Notes under the pieces: generated by a model | Told to the model about the DNA's origin: nothing | The model's database searches: none | Seen by the model: only the letters and a program-made list of their open reading frames with translations | Program-made: the position numbers and the translations under genes | Source: Lentisphaerota bacterium | Lineage (GTDB): Bacteria > Verrucomicrobiota > Lentisphaeria > Victivallales > GWF2-50-93 | DNA length: 12,890 nt | NCBI GenBank assembly: GCA_025360875.1 | Contig: JANYBI010000386.1 | Coordinates: 1-12,890, forward strand | Reading direction: 5' to 3' | In this document: in pieces, positions 1 through 7,227 of the stretch | Layout of the letters: each line of letters starts with the position of its first letter | Position numbering within the stretch: position 1 is the stretch's first letter

Positions 1-1277
1 CCATTTTTTGTAAGCTTTATCCCTATGTCGGATATCATCCCCTTTTTCTCAACTCCTGTGAATCCCATGGATATAAGTGCAAGGTCCGCCTGTATTGTGA
101 ACTCAGATCCGGGAATCTCCTTCATGGACTTCGGACGACCCATAAGATCGGTTTCCCATTCGACCTTTACGCATTTCATCTGTTTGAGCCTGTTTCCTTC
201 CCCATCGAAAGACTTTGTCATTATGTTCCACATCCTCTCGCAGCCTTCCTTGTGGCTGCTTGAAGTCCTTAGGACATATGGCCATTGGGGCCACGGAGTG
301 GATTCCGGGCGTATTTCCGGGGGCTTCGGCATGATCTCTATCTGTATGATTGACAATGCTCCTTGCCGTATGGAAGTACCCACGCAATCGGAACCCGTAT
401 CACCTCCACCTATAACAACCACTTTTTTATCTTTTGAAGTAATTTCCTTGCGTGCATAACTTTCCCTACCAATGCGCTTATTCTGCTGTGTGAGGAAATC
501 CATGGCCATGTAAACTCCGTCCATATCCCGGCCAGGTATCTTCAAATCGCGAGGTTCCCTTGCTCCACAAGCTATGCAGACAGCTTCAAAACGGCTGAGC
601 AGGTAATTTGCAGAAATATCCCTTCCTATTGTAACACCCGTTTCAAAAGTTATCCCTTCAGCTGCCATCAGATCAATTCTTCTTCTGATGATTTTCTTGT
701 CAAGCTTAAAATCAGGAATACCATATCTGAGGATTCCCCCAATCTTCTGATCCTGTTCAAATATAGTGACACTATGTCCCATATGATTTAGCTGGTCGGC
801 AAGAGCAAGGCCAGCCGGTCCTGAACCTACAACTGCAACCTTCTTATTGGTTCTTTTCTCTGGTGGACGTGGTACGATATAACCTTCCTTGTACCCTTTT
901 TCTATTAAACTGATTTCAATATGCCGGATAGATACCGGTTCATTATTTAGCCCCACTGTACAGGAGGCTTCACAAAGTGCCGGACAAATTCTGCCGGTAA
1001 ATTCCGGAAAATTGTTGGTTGAATAAAGAAGTTCAAGGGCTTCTTTCCAATGCCCATGGTAGACAAGATCGTTCCATTCCGGAATAAGGTTCCCAAGAGG
1101 ACACCCGCAACCATGACAGAAAGGAATACCGCAGTCCATGCAACGGGCTGCCTGTTCCCGGAGTTCCTCATCGTTAAGCTTTTTCTCGACTTCATTATAA
1201 TCAAGAATGCGCTCTTCCCTGGATCTGTATCCTGGTTCTTTTCTTGGTATTTCTATGAAACCTCTTGGTTTTCCCAT
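1..1277 (-). CDS. gltD: Glutamate synthase (NADPH) small subunit, partial (C-terminus beyond left edge)
   Basis: The beta subunit of glutamate synthase oxidises NADPH on FAD and passes electrons through 4Fe-4S clusters to the large subunit GltB; it is cytoplasmic. The frame is open from the ATG at 1277 to the left edge, giving 425 codons, with perhaps 45-70 residues missing compared with typical 470-490 residue homologues. The start MGKPRGF matches the family. Cluster cysteines are visible as CMDCGIPFCHGCGCP (residues 46-60) and CPALCEASC (98-106). The FAD-binding loop VVGSGPAG lies near residues 149-156 and the NADPH-binding loop VVIGGGDTGSD near 285-300. The start lies 17 bp after the gltB stop, with a GGAG ribosome site 7 nt upstream, so it is translated as the second gene of a gltBD operon. 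No internal break was seen in the parts translated by hand. Confidence 0.96.
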   Translation of the reverse strand, partial: MGKPRGFIEIPRKEPGYRSREERILDYNEVEKKLNDEELREQAARCMDCGIPFCHGCGCPLGNLIPEWNDLVYHGHWKEALELLYSTNNFPEFTGRICPALCEASCTVGLNNEPVSIRHIEISLIEKGYKEGYIVPRPPEKRTNKKVAVVGSGPAGLALADQLNHMGHSVTIFEQDQKIGGILRYGIPDFKLDKKIIRRRIDLMAAEGITFETGVTIGRDISANYLLSRFEAVCIACGAREPRDLKIPGRDMDGVYMAMDFLTQQNKRIGRESYARKEITSKDKKVVVIGGGDTGSDCVGTSIRQGALSIIQIEIMPKPPEIRPESTPWPQWPYVLRTSSSHKEGCERMWNIMTKSFDGEGNRLKQMKCVKVEWETDLMGRPKSMKEIPGSEFTIQADLALISMGFTGVEKKGMISDIGIKLTKN

Positions 1278-1284
1278 TGAACTG

Positions 1285-1288
1285 CTCC
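1285..1288 (-). promoter_or_regulatory. Ribosome binding site of gltD
   Basis: On the minus strand GGAG ends 7 nt before the gltD ATG (1277). It lies inside the 17 bp gap after the gltB stop codon and supports the chosen start and coupled operon translation. Confidence 0.7.
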
Positions 1289-1294
1289 GAAATT

Positions 1295-4200
1295 TTATTC
1301 CTGCTTAACGACTCTCTTTATCTCTTCATCTTCCTTCATCATCTGTCCCAAAACTTTCCTATACTCCATAGGAAACACCTTTACAAACAATGGAAGCGAA
1401 TTCTGCCAGTCGTTTAAAATCTGCTCGGCTTTTTTACTGCCAGTTATATTATAATGATTTTCTATCATCTTCCTAAGTTCAAAAATATCTTCAGAAAGCA
1501 CAACCTGTTCAAGATCAACCATGTCAAGATTACAAAACTCGTCAAAAGTGTTGTCCTTATCAAAGACATAGGCAAGTCCTCCGCTCATTCCGGCAGCGAA
1601 ATTGACACCGACGGAACCAAGGACCACGACTCGTCCACCTGTCATGTATTCACAACAATGATCTCCAGCGCCTTCGATTACGGCATATGCACCGCTGTTT
1701 CGGATTGCAAAACGTTCACCAACCTGACCATTGATATAAACCTCTCCGCTCGTTGCACCGTAGAGTAGGACATTGCCTGCAATTGTGTTTTCCGAAGGAT
1801 CGTAAGTTATTTTCTCAGGGGGTTTTACAATAATCCTGCCTCCCGACAATCCTTTGCCCAGATAGTCATTTGATTCGCCTATCAAGGTAAACGTCAGTCC
1901 ATGGGCAAGAAACGCTCCGAAGCTCTGTCCGGCACATCCTCTGAATGTCAAATTAATCGTATCATCAGGAAGTCCGGCATTTCCATATCTTTTCGCTATT
2001 TCATGGGATGTCATAGTCCCGACAGTACGATCGACATTGCAAATCGGCATCTCAAGTTCCATAGGCTTTTTAGTTTCGATGGACTTCTTGACTTTTTCAA
2101 TTATTTTCATGTCATAAGACTTTTCCATCTCATGATCCTTTTTCATAATGCAACGGACAGGCATTTTATCATCGTAAGGTCTTGCGAATATCGCAGAAAA
2201 ATCAAGATTTTTCGTTTTCCAGAAATCAATAGCCCCGTTCATCTCCAGAAGATCGCTTCTGCCTATGATATCTTCAAATTTCCTAAATCCCATCTCAGCA
2301 AGATATTCACGTATCTCCTCGGCAATCATCATGAAGAAGTTAATCACATGCTCCGGTTTTCCCGTATAACGCTTGCGAAGCTCCGGATCCTGGGTGGCAA
2401 TTCCGACAGGACATGTGTTTTTGTGGCATTTGCGCATCATCACGCATCCGCAGACTACAAGTGCTCCGGTTGCAAATCCAAATTCCTCGGCCCCAAGCAT
2501 CCCTCCGATGACAACATCGCGCCCTGTCTTCATCTGTCCATCAGCCTGGACCTTTATTTTGTTTCTTAGATGGTTTAACACGAGAGTCTGCTGGGTTTCA
2601 GCAAGTCCAAGTTCCCACGGAAGCCCTGCGTGTTTTATTGAAGAGAGAGGAGAAGCCCCAGTACCGCCGTCATGTCCACTTATCAGTACCATGTCCGCAC
2701 CGGCTTTAGAAACACCGGCCGCAATTGTGCCAACACCGACCTCCGACACCAGCTTCACTGATACTCTCGCAGACGGATTGGCATTTTTAAGGTCATATAT
2801 GAGCTGTTTGAGATCTTCTATGGAATAGATGTCATGGTGAGGCGGAGGGGAAATGAGAGTGACTCCGGGCGTTGAATGCCTTACCCTGGCTATCACCTTG
2901 TTCACCTTGTGTCCGGGAAGCTGTCCTCCTTCTCCTGGTTTCGCACCTTGTGCAATCTTGATCTGGAGTTCCCTGGCATTTGCAAGATATTCAATAGTCA
3001 CGCCGAATCTTCCGCTTGCAATCTGTTTTATCGCACTGCACAGGCTGTCTCCGTTAGGCAACAGCTTATATCTGGCGGGATCTTCCCCACCTTCACCGCT
3101 GTTGCTCATCCCCCCAAGCCGGTTCATCGCTATTGCAAGTGTTTCATGGGCCTCTTTGCTGATTGAACCGAAAGACATTGCACCGGTCACAAATCTTTTC
3201 ACGATTTCAGAAGCCGGTTCGACTTCGCCGATTGGAATGGATTTTTCTTTTTTAAACTTGAAAAGGCCTCTGAGGGTACAAAGATGTTTTTCCTGGTTAT
3301 TTATGAGGGCTGCATAACTTTTATATAGCTGATAATCGTTTGTCTTGGTGGCCTGCTGGAGTTTTGTGATGGTCTCAGGAGTCCAGAGATGCTTTTCCTC
3401 CCCCTGTCTGAACATGTATTGGCCTCCAACATCAAGTATCCGCATGGAACCCTGTTTCGGATGGTAGGCCTTCTCATATCTCGAATTCACCTCTTTTGCG
3501 ATGACATCAAGCCCGATCCCGCTTATCCTTGATGATGTAGCGGTGAAATATTTGTCAATGACATGCTTATTGAGACCGACGGCTTCGAAAATCTGCGCTC
3601 CGCGGTAGCTTCTGAGGGTGGAAATTCCCATCTTGGACATGACCTTGAGCAGACCTTTGCATATGGAAGTAATATAATTTTCCATCGCTCCGGTAACATC
3701 GGCCTTTTCAATGAATCCCTTATTGACCATATTGGCGACAACTTCCAGCGCAAGATACGGATTGACTGCAGTAGCTCCATAACCGAGGAGAAGGGCGAAA
3801 TGCATTACCTCCCTTGCCTCTCCGGTTTCAATCACAATGCTCGTGTTCGTGCGAAGTCCGCACCGGATGAGATGGTGATTGATGGCGGATACGGCAAGCA
3901 GGGACGGTATCGGGGATTTTTCCTTCGGCAAATCCTTGTCGCTGAGAACAACCAGAGCTTTCCCTTTCCTTACGGATTCCTCGGCCTGGACACAAAGACT
4001 GTCAATGGAAGATTCCAGTTCCTTTGCATCCCCTCCGGCCGGGAATGAAATTTTCAATGTAACCGATTGGAATGAAGAAAGATGGGAAGCCCTGAGACGT
4101 TCAAGGTCCTCGTTTGTGAGAATTGGATTTTTAAGTTTGACAAGATGTGCATGCTGGGGAGTTTCCTTCAGGACGTTCCCGCAGTTGCCGAGAAACGTCG

Positions 4201-5854
4201 TAAGGCTCATCACAAGCTCTTCACGGATCGAATCAATCGGGGGATTCGTAACCTGCGCGAAAAGCTGCTTGAAATAGGAGAAAAGAAGCTGCGGTTTTTC
4301 AGATAGGACGGCAAGGGCAGCATCATTTCCCATGGAACCCGTCGGCTCGTGTCCGGTTTCAGCCATTTCCTGCAGAATTATATTCACATCCTCACGGGTA
4401 TATCCGAAAAGCATTTCCCTTTCGAGAATGGTTGTCTCATCCACCTTCACAGGCACTATGGAATCAAAAAGACCCTGCAGGAGTATTTTATTTTCCTCAA
4501 CCCATCGGCGGTACGGCTGGCGTCTTGCCACATGGGCCTTTATTTCAGAATCAAACAACACTCTTTTCTTTTCTAGATCGGCGAAAATCATCTGTCCGGG
4601 ACGGAGACGCCCTTTCTTATGGATCTTGTTCGTAGGAATGTCAAGGACACCTGTTTCCGATGCTAAAACCATAAAGTTATCGGTAGTAATGGTGTATCTT
4701 GCAGGGCGGAGTCCATTCCTGTCAAGCATCGCCCCTATCGATTTTCCATCCGAAAAAGCGACTGCCGCAGGACCGTCCCACGGCTCCATCAGCCCGGCAT
4801 GGAACTCATAGAATCCCTTGAGATCATGGCTAAGCCTGTATTTTTCACCCCAGGCCTGGGGAATGAGCATCATCATGGAATGAGGAAGGAATCTTCCACA
4901 GGAATTGAACAGTTCAAGGGCATTGTCGAGGCATGCCGAATCACTCTGGTTCTCCTGTATCACGGGGAGAAGTTTTTTGATGTCCTCTCCGAAGAGTTCG
5001 GATTCGAAATTGTTCTCCCTGGCTCTCATCTGGTTAATATTCCCTCTCAGCGTATTGATCTCACCGTTGTGGGCAAGATACCGGAACGGCTGGGCAAGAG
5101 GCCAAGTCGGAAATGTGTTTGTACTATATCTCTGATGTATGAGAGCAAGGGCGCTTTTGAAATCCTTGTCCGTGAGATCCGGATAATATTTCGGAAGCTG
5201 GGATCCTATCAGAAGCCCCTTGTAGACGATAGTCCTGCAGGACATGCTTGCAATATAAAAAGGATCTTCAGATCCTGGAATCTCTGAGACATACTTCCCC
5301 GCTATGCGACGTATCACATAAAGCTTCCTTTCAAAAGCCTCAATGTCAAGCCCCTCCTTCTTCCTCCCTATGAATACCTGCTTCACAACAGGCTGAGTGT
5401 CCTTGGCAAGCTTTCCAAGCGAACTGTCGTCCGTAGGCACATCCCTCCATCCAAGCACGTCAAGCCCTTCACCCTTTATGCTTTTATCTATTGAAGCAAT
5501 GCATTTTTTGGAAACTTTCTGGTCGACTGGAAGAAAAACCATGCCGACACCGTATTGGCCCGCAGGCGGAAGCTCAACATTCAGGGAAATCATCGCCTTC
5601 CTGAAAAACTCATCGGGAATCTGGGAAAGTATTCCGGCTCCGTCTCCGGTATTCGCGTCTCCCCCGACCGCACCACGATGCAGAAGTTTGACAAGTACCT
5701 CAATCCCCTGCTCTACGATCTTGTGGGTGCGTGTACCGTCTATATTCGCGACAAATCCTACTCCGCACGAATCATGCTCGTTGGCAAAATCGTACAGTCC
5801 CTTTTTCTCGGGATAGTAATTGTTTATATTATCTATTGACATAAAGGAATCCAT
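1295..5854 (-). CDS. gltB: Glutamate synthase large subunit
   Basis: This subunit hydrolyses glutamine, channels the ammonia and makes glutamate from 2-oxoglutarate on FMN, using electrons from GltD. The 1519 residues are full length for the family (about 1480-1550). The N-terminal class II amidotransferase begins at HDSCGVGF; Cys30 is the expected nucleophile exposed by removal of a short propeptide. AHNGEINTLRGN (near 261-272) belongs to the same domain. The FMN synthase domain shows MSFGSISKEAHE (near 895-910) and GQLPGHK (near 975). The 3Fe-4S ligands are Cys1137, Cys1143 and Cys1148 in CGCVMMRKCHKNTC. The C-terminal glycine-rich beta-helix domain (near 1300-1480) follows. The start is ambiguous: ATG at 5854 has no clear ribosome site, while the in-frame ATG at 5842 (MSIDN) has a weak GGA 7 nt upstream. 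Either gives the same mature enzyme after cleavage. The gene is intact and leads the gltBD operon. Confidence 0.98.
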   Translation of the reverse strand: MDSFMSIDNINNYYPEKKGLYDFANEHDSCGVGFVANIDGTRTHKIVEQGIEVLVKLLHRGAVGGDANTGDGAGILSQIPDEFFRKAMISLNVELPPAGQYGVGMVFLPVDQKVSKKCIASIDKSIKGEGLDVLGWRDVPTDDSSLGKLAKDTQPVVKQVFIGRKKEGLDIEAFERKLYVIRRIAGKYVSEIPGSEDPFYIASMSCRTIVYKGLLIGSQLPKYYPDLTDKDFKSALALIHQRYSTNTFPTWPLAQPFRYLAHNGEINTLRGNINQMRARENNFESELFGEDIKKLLPVIQENQSDSACLDNALELFNSCGRFLPHSMMMLIPQAWGEKYRLSHDLKGFYEFHAGLMEPWDGPAAVAFSDGKSIGAMLDRNGLRPARYTITTDNFMVLASETGVLDIPTNKIHKKGRLRPGQMIFADLEKKRVLFDSEIKAHVARRQPYRRWVEENKILLQGLFDSIVPVKVDETTILEREMLFGYTREDVNIILQEMAETGHEPTGSMGNDAALAVLSEKPQLLFSYFKQLFAQVTNPPIDSIREELVMSLTTFLGNCGNVLKETPQHAHLVKLKNPILTNEDLERLRASHLSSFQSVTLKISFPAGGDAKELESSIDSLCVQAEESVRKGKALVVLSDKDLPKEKSPIPSLLAVSAINHHLIRCGLRTNTSIVIETGEAREVMHFALLLGYGATAVNPYLALEVVANMVNKGFIEKADVTGAMENYITSICKGLLKVMSKMGISTLRSYRGAQIFEAVGLNKHVIDKYFTATSSRISGIGLDVIAKEVNSRYEKAYHPKQGSMRILDVGGQYMFRQGEEKHLWTPETITKLQQATKTNDYQLYKSYAALINNQEKHLCTLRGLFKFKKEKSIPIGEVEPASEIVKRFVTGAMSFGSISKEAHETLAIAMNRLGGMSNSGEGGEDPARYKLLPNGDSLCSAIKQIASGRFGVTIEYLANARELQIKIAQGAKPGEGGQLPGHKVNKVIARVRHSTPGVTLISPPPHHDIYSIEDLKQLIYDLKNANPSARVSVKLVSEVGVGTIAAGVSKAGADMVLISGHDGGTGASPLSSIKHAGLPWELGLAETQQTLVLNHLRNKIKVQADGQMKTGRDVVIGGMLGAEEFGFATGALVVCGCVMMRKCHKNTCPVGIATQDPELRKRYTGKPEHVINFFMMIAEEIREYLAEMGFRKFEDIIGRSDLLEMNGAIDFWKTKNLDFSAIFARPYDDKMPVRCIMKKDHEMEKSYDMKIIEKVKKSIETKKPMELEMPICNVDRTVGTMTSHEIAKRYGNAGLPDDTINLTFRGCAGQSFGAFLAHGLTFTLIGESNDYLGKGLSGGRIIVKPPEKITYDPSENTIAGNVLLYGATSGEVYINGQVGERFAIRNSGAYAVIEGAGDHCCEYMTGGRVVVLGSVGVNFAAGMSGGLAYVFDKDNTFDEFCNLDMVDLEQVVLSEDIFELRKMIENHYNITGSKKAEQILNDWQNSLPLFVKVFPMEYRKVLGQMMKEDEEIKRVVKQE

Positions 5855-5896
5855 CCAAAACAGTTTATGACAAGGGAATTTTAATCGAAGTCCGTT

Positions 5897-5924
5897 AGAT
5901 TACATGAAATGATGGTTTTATCAA
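5897..5924 (-). promoter_or_regulatory. Possible sigma70-type promoter of gltBD
   Basis: On the minus strand TTGATA (5924-5919) is followed after 16 nt by TAATCT (5902-5897), about 43 nt before the gltB ATG at 5854. The -35 box matches the consensus in five of six positions, but the -10 box in only three. It is the best candidate in the 121 bp between the URO-D gene stop and gltB, in which I saw no convincing terminator. Read-through from the upstream genes is therefore also possible. Confidence 0.35.
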
Positions 5925-5975
5925 GCATTTCTTATAGGAATTTTGTTTTTTCATAATACCATTATTACCGTAAAT

Positions 5976-7100
5976 CTACCGCGTGCGGGATTCCTCTACA
6001 TATGCCCTGCAGTTAACGAGCGGAGTGTTGCGTAACACATCGTCACTGAGTCCGACAATGTGGCGATATCCTTTGGTCTCTTCCTTGATGCGGCGGACAT
6101 CGGCACGTACCTGCTCCGGTGTTCCCTGCAACAGAATGTTGAGAGGCATGTTTCCCTTGGTGATAATGCTGCGGTCAATGCGTTCTCGTCCCCATTTCAA
6201 GCTGGGCAGGTTTCCAACTGGAGGCTCAGACATCGTCTCGAAAATCTCCGGCCTCAGTCCGGGTTCATTATAGAACCCTTGCTCGACGAAGGCTTTGATC
6301 TGTCCGCAACTGTGCCAGAGGATGAACCCTCCCAGTTTCCGCCACCGCCGGAAAATTTCCCTTGTGTCGTCCAGTACATAGTCGCGGAAGTAATCCGGAG
6401 ATCCCCATTCAGTGCCGTTGACGCAGTAAAACAGGTAGTCGTAGCCGGCTTTGCGGTATGTCTCCATTTTTTTGAATGTCAGTTCACGCTGGGCATTCCA
6501 TAATTCGCGGATGGTGTCGGGAAAGTCAACCATGTGATAGAACTTTTCGTCACCGTTAAGACTACCCTCGATGGGCGGAGCGAACCATATGCCGAGGACA
6601 CCTTTGTCTCCGATGGCTTTTCTCAACTGCTGACCCTGTTGAATAGACACTGTCTCGTCGTAGTTGCACTGCTGCTGTGTCAGCCAAGCCATGCGTTTGT
6701 AGTCTTCTTCGGTGGAAAGGAGGTGTTTAAGGGTATGATTTGTAACACTCACTTCCCAAGTACTCGTAAGATCTCCAAGCGGCGTCGGAATGCGCTGGTC
6801 ATAACGGGTACCGTTGGGAATCGGAGTAGACTTGGTTTCACCGACGGTATCCTGATTGCTTACCGGGAAGTCAATACCTGCGAGAAAAGTCGGATCCCAG
6901 CCGCACAGGCCGGCCATGGCCATTTGCTGGCTGAGACTATGCCACCTGTTACCGGGTGGAAGCGGGTCCGGTTCTGAAAATGGCCACTGGTACGGAATAT
7001 CCAAAGCCCAGTCATCGCATAGAGGGCTGGCCATTGGACCGACATCTTCGCCTCGGAGCAAGGCAAACCATTTTTCGCGGGCGGAAATCTTATTCTTCAC
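5976..7100 (-). CDS. URO-D superfamily protein (methyltransferase-like, not HemE)
   Basis: This 374-residue protein has the length and layout of the uroporphyrinogen decarboxylase superfamily, which includes HemE and the corrinoid methyltransferases MtaA/MtbA/CmuA. The opening ISAREKWFALLRGE resembles the usual first helix of the fold. WHSCGQ places His263 and Cys265 in the HxC position that binds zinc in the methyltransferase branch and is absent from true HemE. The third zinc cysteine, normally in the strand before a DTP..N motif, is not present: the equivalent text reads VGLSDDVLRNTPLVNC. It could thus be a methyltransferase with altered metal binding or an uncharacterised PVC-type paralogue. 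The start is GTG at 7100, chosen because AAAGGA lies 11 nt upstream and a stop at 7124-7122 closes the frame. It lies 127 bp downstream of the glycosidase-like gene in the same direction, and its codon use matches that gene. No corrinoid-binding protein is visible nearby, so substrate and reaction are unknown. Confidence 0.82.
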   Translation of the reverse strand: MKNKISAREKWFALLRGEDVGPMASPLCDDWALDIPYQWPFSEPDPLPPGNRWHSLSQQMAMAGLCGWDPTFLAGIDFPVSNQDTVGETKSTPIPNGTRYDQRIPTPLGDLTSTWEVSVTNHTLKHLLSTEEDYKRMAWLTQQQCNYDETVSIQQGQQLRKAIGDKGVLGIWFAPPIEGSLNGDEKFYHMVDFPDTIRELWNAQRELTFKKMETYRKAGYDYLFYCVNGTEWGSPDYFRDYVLDDTREIFRRWRKLGGFILWHSCGQIKAFVEQGFYNEPGLRPEIFETMSEPPVGNLPSLKWGRERIDRSIITKGNMPLNILLQGTPEQVRADVRRIKEETKGYRHIVGLSDDVLRNTPLVNCRAYVEESRTR

Positions 7101-7111
7101 GATATTGATTA

Positions 7112-7117
7112 TCCTTT
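7112..7117 (-). promoter_or_regulatory. Ribosome binding site deciding a GTG start
   Basis: AAAGGA on the minus strand lies 11 nt before the GTG at 7100. The spacing is a little long, but no in-frame ATG lies between it and residue 23, so it favours the GTG as the start of the URO-D superfamily gene. Confidence 0.5.
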
Positions 7118-7178
7118 CATCCTATGTGGTAATTTCGCAGGAAGATAGACCGGAAAATATATAACTTCAAGATAACAT

Positions 7179-7216
7179 GTGCTGTTCAATCCTATTTCCA
7201 TAATCTTTAACAGCAC
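7179..7216. repeat. 8-bp perfect inverted repeat in the intergenic region
   Basis: GTGCTGTT at 7179-7186 is mirrored by AACAGCAC at 7209-7216 with a 22 nt loop; the arm starts are 30 bp apart. It sits 12 bp after the stop of the glycosidase-like gene and before the URO-D gene. No run of T follows on the minus strand, so it is not a standard intrinsic terminator. It could be an operator with two half-sites, an mRNA processing hairpin, or chance. Confidence 0.45.
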
Positions 7217-7227
7217 CCTTAATTATT

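Noticed and set aside
25..459. Plus-strand 144-codon frame at the left edge
   Set aside because: It is antisense to gltD, where the minus strand encodes the NADPH-binding VVIGGGDTGSD motif.
947..1204. Minus-strand 85-codon frame with a hydrophobic stretch
   Set aside because: It is an alternative frame of gltD, whose own frame encodes the iron-sulphur cysteine motifs over the same bases.
1901..2569. Plus-strand open frame of 222 codons inside gltB
   Set aside because: It lies wholly antisense to the well-conserved gltB coding sequence, its translation shows no recognisable motif, and no ribosome site was noticed. The same holds for the other plus-strand frames at 2373-2828, 2853-3317, 3563-4048, 4332-4811, 4799-5287 and 5397-5816.
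5950..5975. Terminator hairpin after the URO-D gene
   Set aside because: A TAATA/TATTA stem can be drawn before a run of A on the RNA-like strand, but it is five A/T pairs only and no T-run follows.
5976..7100. hemE (uroporphyrinogen decarboxylase)
   Set aside because: The HxC motif is typical of the methyltransferase branch, and the neighbourhood has no other haem gene.
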